Below, piece after piece: positions 48,988 through 58,346 of a stretch of DNA of 63,264 nucleotides. Numbering within the stretch: position 1 is the stretch's first letter; each line of letters opens with the position of its first letter. The DNA is from Paenibacillus cremeus (GTDB lineage: Bacteria; Bacillota; Bacilli; Paenibacillales; NBRC-103111): contig NZ_VNJI01000045.1 in the NCBI RefSeq assembly GCF_007786445.1, positions 1-63,264 of the forward strand, read 5' to 3'. The notes under the pieces are model-generated. The model worked only from the letters and a program-made list of their open reading frames with translations. It was not told where the DNA came from and made no database searches. Both the position numbers and the translations under genes were made by a program.

Positions 48988-50736
48988 ATGGACTTCATCT
49001 ATCAGCAAGCGGTACAAAAAAATGACGAATACACGGCATCCACATTGGGTAAACAGGTGCTGGATCCCGCATCCAAATATTACGGCGGTGTCATCGGGGA
49101 GACGGGCGTGGCCCGTCCGACCCATGTCGGCACGCCCCGCGTGATGGGCGGCTGGGCTTCGGCGCTGGTCAATCCGGATTCGCGGTATTACCACGATGAA
49201 GCGCTTCTCGCTGCGCTGGATCAAGCAGCGGATTTTATGCTGAACCGTCAGCATGCGGACGGGACGATCTCGCTTGGCGGGACGAACTTTCATTCCCCAC
49301 CGGATACGGCCTTCGTCGTCGGCGGGCTGGCCCAGATGGTGCAGCTGCTGGAAGCCCACGACTGGGCGCCAGTAGAACCGGTCGCTGCAAAGCTGCGGCT
49401 GTTCCTTGAGCGGACGATTCCCGCGATGCTGACCGGCGGTTGCCATACGCCGAATCATCGCTGGGTCATCACCGCCGCGCTAGCGCTGCTGCATGAGCTG
49501 TTCGGGAAGCCGGAGCTGGTAGCTAGAGCCGAAGAGTGGCTGGCGGAAGGCATCGATATTACCGGGGACGGCGAATGGACGGAGCGCAGCAACGGGATTT
49601 ACAACGCAGTCAGCAATATCGCGTTGTACCATACCGCCCGCTTGCTGAACCGCCCCGAGCTTCTGGAGCATGTTCGCCGCAACCTGCGCATGATGGCGTA
49701 CTTGGTACATCCGAACGGCGAGATCGTTACGGACTACTCCGGCCGTCAGGATTTCGGGAAGACGTACGACATGGCGACCTACTTCCTGGTTTACCGGCTG
49801 ATGGCCGCGCATGACCGCGACCCGTTCTTTGCGGCGATGTCGGACTACTCCGGCTCGTACTTCAAGCAGCCGGAGGCGGTCAACAACAATGCGTTGATGG
49901 GACTGCTGCTGTATCCGGAGGCGCACATCGAAGGGCTGGAGCGGTTGCCGCTGCCTGACCGCTATGTCCGGATTTTGAATGCGCGGCATCCGATGGGCGA
50001 GCATTTGGCGCAAATCGATGCGGTCGGGCACCATATGAAAATCCAGCACAGCAGCATGCATCTGGCCTTCGGCGCGCCGGTCGTACGGATTCGCGAGCAG
50101 GATACAAGCGTAACGGTAATGACGCACGCGCCGTCGTTTTTCTCGCTGCGTCATGGGAAGGTCCGGCTGCTCGGCGTGAAGCTGTCCACTTCGTTTTCGC
50201 CAGGGATCGTGAAGTTTAGCAGCTTGACGGTGGATGAGGAGACGGGTGCTTATCAGCTGAAGGCGCATTTGGAAAAGGGCTATAACGGGCCGGTTCAGAG
50301 CCAGCTTCTGCCGGAGCTTGCGGGCCGAGCGGAGCTCAGCCCTTGGTATTTGCTGCCGCATCAGCATCGGCCGATGACGCATCTGCAGACGCAAGAGCTG
50401 CAGGTGGACATTACGCCGCATGACTCGGAGTGGACGATTCGCGTTCGTACGGACGAGCGGGAAGACGTGTATGCGCAGCTGACATTTATCCTGGGCGCCG
50501 AGGGCGAGATTAGCGGCAGCGACGTGCTGCCTGTTGGTGATGGCCGACACATGCTGAAAAGCGGTGCGGTGAAGTATTCGGTGGATGGCGGCGGCGAAGC
50601 GATCGAAATTTCCTCCGGCGCGCATGAGCACTGGGTTTCGGTACTGAACGAGGACCAGCATCCGGCAGGCTGCCAATACGTCCATGTGAATCTGCTTACC
50701 CCATTCGACCGCACGTTTACAATACGTTTGCTGTAA
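48988..50736 (+). CDS. Putative polysaccharide-lyase-like protein (alpha/alpha toroid plus beta domain)
   Basis: A 582-residue cytoplasmic protein with no signal peptide. The first half is helical and toroid-like, with ATADFMLNRQHADG-type and NGIYNAVSNIALYHTARLL stretches and VTDYSGRQDFGKTYDMATYFL. The second half is beta-rich (about 340-580; HHMKIQHSSMHLAFGAP). This order resembles heparinase/alginate-lyase-like enzymes, but no catalytic residues can be assigned with certainty. ATG 48988 is chosen because AAGGTG sits 9 nt upstream; GTG 48976 is within that site. A cytoplasmic enzyme fits cleavage of imported oligosaccharides. Confidence 0.6.
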   Translation: MDFIYQQAVQKNDEYTASTLGKQVLDPASKYYGGVIGETGVARPTHVGTPRVMGGWASALVNPDSRYYHDEALLAALDQAADFMLNRQHADGTISLGGTNFHSPPDTAFVVGGLAQMVQLLEAHDWAPVEPVAAKLRLFLERTIPAMLTGGCHTPNHRWVITAALALLHELFGKPELVARAEEWLAEGIDITGDGEWTERSNGIYNAVSNIALYHTARLLNRPELLEHVRRNLRMMAYLVHPNGEIVTDYSGRQDFGKTYDMATYFLVYRLMAAHDRDPFFAAMSDYSGSYFKQPEAVNNNALMGLLLYPEAHIEGLERLPLPDRYVRILNARHPMGEHLAQIDAVGHHMKIQHSSMHLAFGAPVVRIREQDTSVTVMTHAPSFFSLRHGKVRLLGVKLSTSFSPGIVKFSSLTVDEETGAYQLKAHLEKGYNGPVQSQLLPELAGRAELSPWYLLPHQHRPMTHLQTQELQVDITPHDSEWTIRVRTDEREDVYAQLTFILGAEGEISGSDVLPVGDGRHMLKSGAVKYSVDGGGEAIEISSGAHEHWVSVLNEDQHPAGCQYVHVNLLTPFDRTFTIRLL

Positions 50737-50771
50737 AACATAAGGGAATTAAGAAAGAAAGGTGAACGTCC

Positions 50772-51530
50772 ATGGCGGCCGCGAGCAGTGTGTGGTATAT
50801 CAGTCATTGGGAATTGATTTTTAGATTAATGATGGCGGCGTTGCTCGGCGGGTTGATCGGTATCGAGCGGGAATGGAACAATCAAGCGGCAGGATTTCGA
50901 ACGCACATTTTGGTTTGTTTGGGATCGGCGACTATTATGCTGCTGTCGGAGTATGGGTTTTCGCAGTTCGTGACGGAAGCGAACGTCCGGATCGACCCGG
51001 CTCGCTTGGCGGCGCAGGTGATCAGCGGTGTCGGCTTTCTCGGCGCCGGCGCAATCCTGCGCAACGGCAACGTGATCAAAGGACTCACTACCGCCGCATC
51101 GGTTTGGGTAGTGGCTGCCATCGGCCTTAGCGTGGGGGCAGGCTTTTTTTCACTGGCGCTGTTCTGCACCTTGTTAGTGCTCATCAGTCTGTTTTTGCTG
51201 CACAAGTGGGAAAAGCGGATGCTGCGGCATCGCCGGACCCATGAGATCGAGATGAAGATCGCCGACCGTCCGGGCTCCCTGGGCCGCATTGCTACGCATT
51301 TCGGAGAACAAGGCGTTCAAATCGTCAATCTCAAAATGCTGCCGGATCGCGAAGCCGCAGGGGAGGATGGGAGTACTCCACACATGCGCGTATGCTTTAG
51401 CTTGAAGATCGCTAGGCAGGAGGATCTGCTCCGTGCGTATGAGAATATTTCGGCGCTGGACATCGTCGTCTGGATGGAGGCCTCGAACTTTCGGATTCAA
51501 AAGGCCGCAGTGCGGGGGAAATCGGCATAA
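50772..51530 (+). CDS. MgtC/SapB-family membrane protein
   Basis: A 252-residue protein: MgtC domain (about 10-150) with LIFRLMMAALLGGLIGIEREW, GFRTHILVCLGSATIML, GVGFLGAGAILR and GLTTAASVWVVAAIG, then a cytoplasmic ACT-like domain (about 160-245, starting EIEMKIADRPGSLGRIATHFGEQG, in parts). The family is linked to magnesium limitation and phosphate handling; no transport has been shown. ATG 50772 follows AAAGG. It is 35 nt after the toroid gene and ends at a strong terminator, so it may be co-transcribed with the sugar genes. Confidence 0.93.
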   Translation: MAAASSVWYISHWELIFRLMMAALLGGLIGIEREWNNQAAGFRTHILVCLGSATIMLLSEYGFSQFVTEANVRIDPARLAAQVISGVGFLGAGAILRNGNVIKGLTTAASVWVVAAIGLSVGAGFFSLALFCTLLVLISLFLLHKWEKRMLRHRRTHEIEMKIADRPGSLGRIATHFGEQGVQIVNLKMLPDREAAGEDGSTPHMRVCFSLKIARQEDLLRAYENISALDIVVWMEASNFRIQKAAVRGKSA

Positions 51531-51534
51531 ATAA

Positions 51535-51605
51535 AAAACGAGTGATGAAAAAGGAACGACCCATTGAACAATGGAAACGGCCTTTTTCGTCCCTCGTTTT
51601 TTTTT
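51535..51605 (+). terminator. Complex terminator after the MgtC gene
   Basis: AAAACGAG / CTCGTTTT outer stem with nested GAAAAAGG / CCTTTTTC and CCATTG / CAATGG stems, then T-rich sequence. It ends the first sugar-locus block. Confidence 0.88.
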
Positions 51606-51696
51606 GCTAGTTTCGAATGTCGGGCTCCCAATAGGAATTCTAATTATATCATTATTCCATAAGACTATATCTCCCATTATTTAGGACTTACAGAGG

Positions 51697-51726
51697 TTGG
51701 AAGATTAAAGAAAATGGTTGTATAAT
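51697..51726 (+). promoter_or_regulatory. Promoter of the second sensor locus
   Basis: TTGGAA, 18 bp, TATAAT (51721-51726), about 120 nt before the binding-protein gene. The leader between (51735-51840) is AT-rich, with no structure that I recognise. Confidence 0.6.
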
Positions 51727-51846
51727 TTAGGATACACCCTTCTCAAGAATCTTAAAAAATCAAACCTAGTTCTATAATTTTTGCACTATACCGGGAAGTA
51801 CCAGTAATTTTAGAATGAAATCAAGCTGAAAGCAGGGGGTTCAAAG

Positions 51847-53181
51847 ATGAGGAACGCGACATGCTTGGCTTGGCTTGCAATGATAACGCTACCACTACTG
51901 ACTATGGCTGCAGGCTGCAGCAATGAATTTGAAGCTGCTTTAAAGGTGCAGGCCGCTGAGAGCCCCGCACGAAATCAAGGCCAAGCAACGACGTTGATTC
52001 TCCAGACGCTGCAGTCCGACAAATCCTCCCCTGCCTATCAAATTGAACAAAAGCTGGTTAACGAATATATGCAAGGTCACCCTAATCTAAAGATCGAATT
52101 CGACCGTCTCAACACGGAGCAGCAAAAGAGTAAGCTGAAAACACAAGCGGCCTTCGGCGACATGGCGGATATTACCATGGTGAACCCGGGGGCCCAAATG
52201 AAGCCGTATGTAGACAGCGGCGTGCTGGCACCGCTCGATGATGTTGTGGAGGGGAAACTGAGTGAGACCTTCCTAGGCGATGTGCTCAAGTATTATTCTT
52301 TTGACAATAAGCTGTATGCGCTTCCATACAACTTGAATATAGCAGGAATTTTTTACAATAAAGAGCTGTTCGCTCAAACGGGCATTTCCGTGCCGAACAC
52401 CTTTGAAGAATTGATCGACACGGTCAAGCAGTTTCGCTCGCAGGGGATTACACCGATCGTCATCGGTGCGAAGGATCGATGGCCGACGTCGTTTTTGTTT
52501 ATGAACATCGTCCAGCGCCTCAATGGAGGGCCGGGCTTTTTACAGGATGTGTTGAGTAAGCAGCGTACGTTTACCGACCCGGTATTTGAGCAGGCCATCG
52601 CCAAGCTCAAGGAGCTGATTGACGCCGGCGCATTCGAAAAAGAGGCGGTGTCGACTGATTCCTGGGCGGCCTCCAATCTGTTCCGAAGCGGCAAAGCCGC
52701 CATGTATTACGTAGGCTCCTGGGAGGTGCCTAAGATTGAAGTTTCTCCCGTCAAAGGCAAGGTCGGCTTTTTGAAATTTCCTACGGTGGATGGAAAAGGA
52801 AACACGAGTGACTTCATGATTGCGCCTGGGACAGCCTATGCCGTCTCCGCCAAATCGAAGCATTTGAAGGAAAGCAAAGACTTTTTGCGGTATTTCTCCA
52901 TGAACTATCCGAGAGTGGCCTTTTCGATGAATGCGGCCGTGGGGCTATGCCAGCGGATCGACGGCGATTTGCAGGCGGCAGGGTATTCTCAGCTGCAGAT
53001 GGACTTGATCCGGCAGCAGGCCGTGGTTCGGAGCGGGGACATGAATTTCGATAATGTGATTGTGCCTGCTGTGACCAAGACTCATCTGGATCTACTGCAA
53101 AATCTATTCGTGCAGAAAGCCGAGGCGGCGGAGATCGCAAAAGTCCATCAGCTCTCCTGGGAAGCTAACGGGAAGAGATAA
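51847..53181 (+). CDS. Extracellular solute-binding lipoprotein, family 1, linked to a sensor pair
   Basis: A 444-residue lipoprotein with lipobox MAAGC (Cys about 24). The binding fold has FGDMADITMVNPGAQM, LYALPYNLNIAGIFYNKELFAQTG (in parts), VIGAKDRWPTSFLFMNIV and FRSGKAAMYYVGSWEVPKI, close to sugar-binding proteins of the CUT1 class. No CUT1 permeases are near. It is followed at once by a YesM-type kinase and YesN-type regulator, so it may present ligand to the kinase rather than serve transport. ATG 51847 follows AGGGGG. Confidence 0.9.
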   Translation: MRNATCLAWLAMITLPLLTMAAGCSNEFEAALKVQAAESPARNQGQATTLILQTLQSDKSSPAYQIEQKLVNEYMQGHPNLKIEFDRLNTEQQKSKLKTQAAFGDMADITMVNPGAQMKPYVDSGVLAPLDDVVEGKLSETFLGDVLKYYSFDNKLYALPYNLNIAGIFYNKELFAQTGISVPNTFEELIDTVKQFRSQGITPIVIGAKDRWPTSFLFMNIVQRLNGGPGFLQDVLSKQRTFTDPVFEQAIAKLKELIDAGAFEKEAVSTDSWAASNLFRSGKAAMYYVGSWEVPKIEVSPVKGKVGFLKFPTVDGKGNTSDFMIAPGTAYAVSAKSKHLKESKDFLRYFSMNYPRVAFSMNAAVGLCQRIDGDLQAAGYSQLQMDLIRQQAVVRSGDMNFDNVIVPAVTKTHLDLLQNLFVQKAEAAEIAKVHQLSWEANGKR

Positions 53182-53198
53182 CGGCCGCAGGAGGAGAC

Positions 53199-54995
53199 AT
53201 GCTGTTAAAAACGGTTCGCTTAAACTCGATCAACGTCAGGCTGTTCCTATGGTTTCTGATTCCCACGCTCATCCTGCTGCTAATGATGACCGGCATCTTT
53301 TACTTCTATAGCTCCCAGCAGCTAAACACAAAAATAACCGAAATTTCAAGGAAAAATGTGCTTCAAGCGATCGATAATCTCAGTCTTCTGACCCAGGGGT
53401 ACGACAGCATGTCAAAGTCGATTACCGCGAACTCGGATGTGCAGCGGGTGCTGTCCGATACGGAGGCAACACCGGCCCTGCAGCTCATCAACGAGCGGGT
53501 GATCATCAGTGAGCTGGAGGCCGTATTCAACAGCCGAAGCGATCTGGTAGGACTGCACATCATAGCGTTTTCCGGCAAAATCTACAGTTATGAGGCGTCA
53601 ACTCCCGTTTATAAATCGTTCGATCGAAGCCCATGGTACGAAAAAATTCGGAAGTCACAGGGGGAAATGATCTGGCTGGGCATGCGTGAACCGACGCTGA
53701 CCGCGAAGGATGAGCCGGTATTTTCCTTCGGACGGCTGGTTTACGACCTGTATTCCCGCGAGCCCTTGGGGGTTCTGCTAGTTGAGGCTAGCCCAAAGCC
53801 GATCTTGTCGATGCTCTCTAATCTTCATATGGGCACGAACAGTCAAGCGTACGTAGTAGACTCGGCAGGCTCTGTTCTCGCGCAGCAGGGGATGATAGAC
53901 GAGCTTATGCCGTCTGAAGCAGCAGCCAAGGTCATACGGGAGAAGGGTGACGCCCATCTGGCCAGCTCGACGGAGGGACCGAATCTCATCGTCGTCGGCG
54001 ACGAGCCTCAATTAGGCTGGACGATCACGGGCATCATCCCAAAATCGAATTTTCAGGTGCAGCTCGAAGAAGCGAACCGATTTTTTCTGCTGGTCCTGTT
54101 CTGTTTGCTGACGGCTTCCATCATCCTGGCGACCATTCTATCGAGAACGATTTCGGCACCCATTATCCGTTTGGTAAGAGAGATGAAGGTGGTGGAGCGG
54201 GGGAATCTGAATGCGATTGTCGAGATGCGCTCCTTTGAGGAGATGAACTACCTGGCGGCGAACTTCAACTCCATGATCGACAGGGTCAAACAGCTGGTGG
54301 AGCGGGTCCGCATCGCCACCGCCAGCGAGAAAAACGCGCAAATTCATGCGCTTCAGTCTCAAGTGAATCCGCACTTTTTATATAACACGCTCGATATGAT
54401 TTACTGGGAGCTGGATGAGAGCAAGCAGGAGCGGCTTGGGGAGATCGTTCTATCGCTCTCCAGAATGTTTCGTTACAGCAGTGAGTGGGAGCATTCCGAC
54501 GTCACGCTGCGGGAGGAACTGGATCAAACCCAGCATTATTTGCATATTATCCAAGCCCGTTCCAGCCATGCTTTGGAGATTCGAATCGAGATTCCGGACG
54601 AATGGCAGCAGGTGTCGATACCCAAAATGACGCTTCAACCACTGATCGAAAACGCCGTCATCCATGGCTTATCCAGACAGGAACGGGCGGGAATCATTCG
54701 GATCGACTTGGAGGCCCAGGAGCAAGACTTGGTTTTGCGCATACAGGATAACGGAATAGGTATTCCCAGTGACAGATTAGCTGAGCTGCAGCAGTCACTG
54801 GAGCAGGCGACGGAGCTGGAAAGCGATTATTTTGAGGGGGGCATCGGACTTATGAACGTGCACCGCCGGCTAATCCTCAAGTTCGGACAACCCTATGGGC
54901 TGAAGCTCGCATCATGCGACAACGGGGGGACGACCGTTACCATTCGGCTGCCTCGCAGAACACTAACCGCAGAATTAGGAGGCGAATCGACTTGA
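53199..54995 (+). CDS. Sensor histidine kinase, YesM family
   Basis: A 598-residue kinase: TM1 (about 14-36), a Cache-like outer domain to about 290, TM2 (FFLLVLFCLLTASIILATIL), HAMP, then QSQVNPHFLYNTLDMIYWE with the phospho-His. The HATPase has LQPLIENAVIHGLS as N-box, DNGIGIPS and FEGGIGLMNVHRRL. ATG 53199 follows GGAGGAG, 17 nt after the binding-protein gene. Overlap with the response regulator is 4 nt. The three genes form one sensing unit. Confidence 0.94.
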   Translation: MLLKTVRLNSINVRLFLWFLIPTLILLLMMTGIFYFYSSQQLNTKITEISRKNVLQAIDNLSLLTQGYDSMSKSITANSDVQRVLSDTEATPALQLINERVIISELEAVFNSRSDLVGLHIIAFSGKIYSYEASTPVYKSFDRSPWYEKIRKSQGEMIWLGMREPTLTAKDEPVFSFGRLVYDLYSREPLGVLLVEASPKPILSMLSNLHMGTNSQAYVVDSAGSVLAQQGMIDELMPSEAAAKVIREKGDAHLASSTEGPNLIVVGDEPQLGWTITGIIPKSNFQVQLEEANRFFLLVLFCLLTASIILATILSRTISAPIIRLVREMKVVERGNLNAIVEMRSFEEMNYLAANFNSMIDRVKQLVERVRIATASEKNAQIHALQSQVNPHFLYNTLDMIYWELDESKQERLGEIVLSLSRMFRYSSEWEHSDVTLREELDQTQHYLHIIQARSSHALEIRIEIPDEWQQVSIPKMTLQPLIENAVIHGLSRQERAGIIRIDLEAQEQDLVLRIQDNGIGIPSDRLAELQQSLEQATELESDYFEGGIGLMNVHRRLILKFGQPYGLKLASCDNGGTTVTIRLPRRTLTAELGGEST

Positions 54996-56164
54996 ATATT
55001 CTAGTGGTGGACGACGAGAAATCCATCCGGGAGGGCATCAAGAGAACGCTCAACCATGCGTTTCCACGGATTCATGTGCTTATGGTGCAATCGTGCCAGG
55101 AAGCGGCGGCTGTGCTGCTGAACGAACGGATCGATGCGGTGCTGCTGGACATCATGATGCCGGGGATGAATGGACTGGAGCTGCTGGCTTCCTTGCGGGA
55201 ATCGCATCGGGGCATGAAGGTTGTGATCATCTCAGCACACTCCAAGTTCACCTATGCTCAGGAGGCGCTGCGTTTAGGGGCCAGGGATTACGTCCTCAAG
55301 CCGGTCGGCAAGGATCGGCTGATCGGCATCATGTCGGAGCTGGAGAGGGAATGGCAGGAGGAGCAGCGGCAGTTAACGGAGAAGGACCGGCTGGACCTGA
55401 ATTTGAATTATTTGAGAGAGGCTGTCTTTCGGCGCTGGGTGCAAGGGCTCGATATCGGCAGCTTCGATTTGTCGCGGCTTGCGCAGAACCACCCCCGGTT
55501 TCATCTGATCCGCGTTCAGTTCGACGGCGGGCAGGATTTGACGCTTTCCAATTTCGTCGTCGAAAACGTGCTGTCCGAATGGATCGGCCTAAACGGCTGC
55601 GGATTTGTCGTGAGTCTGGAGACGAATCTGCTGATCGGCGTGGTTACCCTGCGGGAGGAATGCAGCTGCAGGTTCGTTGAATTTGAGACTGGAGCCAGAG
55701 GCCATCTAGACCGCTGCCTGAATGTCCCTTACACCATGACGATCAGCTGCGCATCAGACAATTTCTATTCCATCCCGGATAGGATCCGGAAGCTGAAATC
55801 CCCCGGGACTGACATGACCGAGCAGCCCCTCCCCGCTAGCAGAGGAGACGAGACGATTCAACTCGCCATGCAATACATTCGGGCACACTTTCGTGATAAT
55901 CTGTCGCTGGAAAAGGTCGCTTCGATCGTCTACTTAAACCCGGTGTACTTCAGTCAGCTGTTTAAGCAAAAGACTGGAATCGGCTACAAGGAGTACGTGA
56001 TTCAGCTTCGGATGGAACGGGCCACGGAGCTGCTCTCCAATCGAACGCTGCGGGTTGTCGACGTGGCTCGGTTGGTGGGCTACGACGACCTTCGGCACTT
56101 CACACAGGTATTCCGCAAAAAATATAACCGAACCCCGACCGAATACAGGTTGGAGGCGAAATAA
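54992..56164 (+). CDS. Response regulator, YesN type, AraC DNA-binding domain
   Basis: A 390-residue regulator, shorter than usual for YesN. The receiver domain has VVDDEKSIREGIKR, the phospho-Asp in AVLLDIMMPGMNG and Lys in YVLKPVG. A middle domain and two AraC helix-turn-helices follow (about 290-388; LEKVASIVYLNPVYFSQLFKQKTG and VVDVARLVGYDDLRHFTQVFRKK, in parts). The start is TTG 54992, in the kinase stop codon, with AGGAGG before it. It is expected to activate the importer genes that follow the terminator. Confidence 0.93.
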   Translation: MNILVVDDEKSIREGIKRTLNHAFPRIHVLMVQSCQEAAAVLLNERIDAVLLDIMMPGMNGLELLASLRESHRGMKVVIISAHSKFTYAQEALRLGARDYVLKPVGKDRLIGIMSELEREWQEEQRQLTEKDRLDLNLNYLREAVFRRWVQGLDIGSFDLSRLAQNHPRFHLIRVQFDGGQDLTLSNFVVENVLSEWIGLNGCGFVVSLETNLLIGVVTLREECSCRFVEFETGARGHLDRCLNVPYTMTISCASDNFYSIPDRIRKLKSPGTDMTEQPLPASRGDETIQLAMQYIRAHFRDNLSLEKVASIVYLNPVYFSQLFKQKTGIGYKEYVIQLRMERATELLSNRTLRVVDVARLVGYDDLRHFTQVFRKKYNRTPTEYRLEAK

Positions 56165-56167
56165 CCG

Positions 56168-56222
56168 AACCGCGCAAGGAGCTGCAGACCACGTTGTCAA
56201 AGCTCTCTTGGGCGGTTTTTTT
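56168..56222 (+). terminator. Terminator after the second regulator pair
   Basis: AACCGC-g-CAAG-g-AGCT pairs with AGCT-ct-CTTG-g-GCGGTT, followed by T7. The 185 nt from here to the next ATG hold a TACAAT (56306-56311) that could be a -10 for the importer. Confidence 0.85.
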
Positions 56223-56407
56223 ATGGCACGGACCACATCAATTCCTAGAAAAAACAAACCCCATTCCTTAAGTTCATGTACTGTTTGGAGTAAAAGAATG
56301 CGCTTACAATATACGTACAGTGAGTGGGAAAGAAGTTATTTAACCCCATGAATAAAAATAAAAGCACGAACCGGCTTGCTGTAAAAATGAAACGCGGAGG
56401 GAATACG

Positions 56408-58240
56408 ATGAGGTTAAAAAAAGTAACCGGCCTGATTTGCGCATTGCTGCTTGCGCCTACACTTTTGGCAGCCTGCGAGGATGGGGGGAGCACCCCGACA
56501 GCCGCAACGCCTAAACCGGATGCGGCCAAGCCCGCGACGACACCGCAGACGACGGCCGCTCAGCCGGGCGGGGCCGGTGGCGGGGACGCGAAGGAAACGG
56601 CCCGGAACGAAACGCTGTACATCAACGGGCTGCAGTGGGGGGCCCCGACCAACTTTAACTTACTGAGCGGCAACCCTGCGTTTCCGATCAACTATGGCAA
56701 CTCCCGAGAGCTGATCTATGAGACCTTATTTATGATCAACATGATGGACGGCAAGCTGGAGCCGCTGCTCGGCACCAAATATTCTTGGGCGGACGATCTC
56801 ACCTTGAAAATCGAGCTGAATAAGGACGCCAAGTGGAATGACGGCAAGCCGTTCACCTCGGATGATGTGGTTTATACGTATAAGCTGGGCCAGAAGTACC
56901 AGGTAAACTGGAGCAGCTTCTGGACGTTCATCGACGACGTAGTGGCCGACGGACCGAATGCGGTGAGCATCAAGCTAAAGAAGGACAATCCGAACAAGCT
57001 GACCGTGATGGACAGCATTGAGCTCATTCCGATGCTTCCGAAGCACGTCTGGGAAGAGATCGAGAAGAAGGCGAACAACGATCTGGCGACGATCCGCAAG
57101 GAAGTCAACGCGAACCCAGTCGGTACCGGTCCTTACAAAATGTACTTCTACAACGATCAGAAAATCACTGTAGCCCGCGACGACAACTATTGGGGGAAAG
57201 CGCTGTTCGGCAAGCTGCCGGCTCCCAAATACATCACCCACGTCATCTACAAAGACAATGCGGCCGGGGATCTAGCATTTAAGAGCGGCCAGGTGGACGT
57301 CTCGCAGCAGTTCATTCCGCAGGTCTCCAACATGTGGAAGGGCGGGGCTCCAGTTAAAACGTACCTGAAAGATGCGCCCTATTATTTGCCGGGCTCGATG
57401 CCTTCCATCTTTTTCAATCTGAGTAAAAAAGGCCTCGACAACGCGGACGTCCGAAGAGCCATCGCGATGTCCCTTGATTACAAGAAAATCTCTGACCTGG
57501 CCATGAGCGGATATTCCGCCAACATGAAGCCGTCGCTTACGCTCGATGCGGACGCGGAGAAAAAATATGTGGATCAGGAAGCGATTAAATCCCTGCAGTG
57601 GACGACTGACGTGGATGGCGCTAATGCGCTGCTGGACAAGATTGGCGCTAAGAAGGGCGCAGACGGCATTCGCGTGCTGAACGGGACCCGCCTCGGACCG
57701 TTCGACGTCGAGTGTCCGTACGGCTGGTCCGATTGGAACGCCTCCCTGGAGATCGTCGCTCAGAACGCTAAAGCGATCGGTATCGAAATTCGCACGAAGT
57801 TCCCGGAACAGCCGGTATGGAACAACGATCTGCAGACGGGCAAATTCGATATCATCATGAATACGCCGGCCGGCGGGGTTAGCCCAAGCCAGCCGTGGAA
57901 CCGGGCACGTACGATTATGTACTCCAAAGGAGTCGCTCCAGCCGGTGAAATGGCGTTCTGGAACTGGGGACGTTACAAGAACGATAAGGCGGATCAGATC
58001 ATCGACAAGATTCCGACGGTGAACGATGAGGCGCAGCTGAAATCCTTGTACACCGAGCTAACGAAAATGTGGCTGGCCGATCTGCCGTCAATTCCGCTGA
58101 TGTACAGACCATGGGTATTCTACACGGTGAATGAATCGGTATGGAAAGGGTTCCCGGCGCAGGGCGACAACACCAACATTCCACCGCAAATTGCGATCGA
58201 TGGAGCCGGCGTGAAGGCGCTGTACCAGATCCATAATTAA
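56408..58240 (+). CDS. ABC transporter substrate-binding lipoprotein, family 5 (Dpp/Opp type)
   Basis: A 610-residue lipoprotein with lipobox LLAAC (Cys about 22), an Ala/Thr/Pro-rich linker, and the family-5 fold: FNLLSGNPAFPINYGNSRELIYETL (in parts), KWNDGKPFTSDDVVYTYKL, NPVGTGPYKM and ADVRRAIAMSLDYKKI. Family 5 binds peptides, nickel or oligosaccharides; the sequence of the N-terminal part and a YesMN neighbour suggest oligosaccharide, but that is inference. ATG 56408 follows GGAGGG. It is separated from its permeases by a hairpin with T4, which should make it the most abundant product. Confidence 0.92.
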   Translation: MRLKKVTGLICALLLAPTLLAACEDGGSTPTAATPKPDAAKPATTPQTTAAQPGGAGGGDAKETARNETLYINGLQWGAPTNFNLLSGNPAFPINYGNSRELIYETLFMINMMDGKLEPLLGTKYSWADDLTLKIELNKDAKWNDGKPFTSDDVVYTYKLGQKYQVNWSSFWTFIDDVVADGPNAVSIKLKKDNPNKLTVMDSIELIPMLPKHVWEEIEKKANNDLATIRKEVNANPVGTGPYKMYFYNDQKITVARDDNYWGKALFGKLPAPKYITHVIYKDNAAGDLAFKSGQVDVSQQFIPQVSNMWKGGAPVKTYLKDAPYYLPGSMPSIFFNLSKKGLDNADVRRAIAMSLDYKKISDLAMSGYSANMKPSLTLDADAEKKYVDQEAIKSLQWTTDVDGANALLDKIGAKKGADGIRVLNGTRLGPFDVECPYGWSDWNASLEIVAQNAKAIGIEIRTKFPEQPVWNNDLQTGKFDIIMNTPAGGVSPSQPWNRARTIMYSKGVAPAGEMAFWNWGRYKNDKADQIIDKIPTVNDEAQLKSLYTELTKMWLADLPSIPLMYRPWVFYTVNESVWKGFPAQGDNTNIPPQIAIDGAGVKALYQIHN

Positions 58241-58261
58241 CCTCAGCGTCAGCGGGATTGG

Positions 58262-58297
58262 GCCTGTATTTGGCGGAAGCTCCAAGTACAGGCTTTT
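58262..58297 (+). terminator. Partial terminator between binding protein and permeases
   Basis: GCCTGTAtTTGG / CCAAgTACAGGC stem followed by T4. The short T-run suggests leaky termination that lowers permease/ATPase output relative to the binding protein. Confidence 0.7.
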
Positions 58298-58346
58298 CTC
58301 CGGATTACACGGCTTTGCTTAGGGACCAATAAAACCGGTCAGGAGT

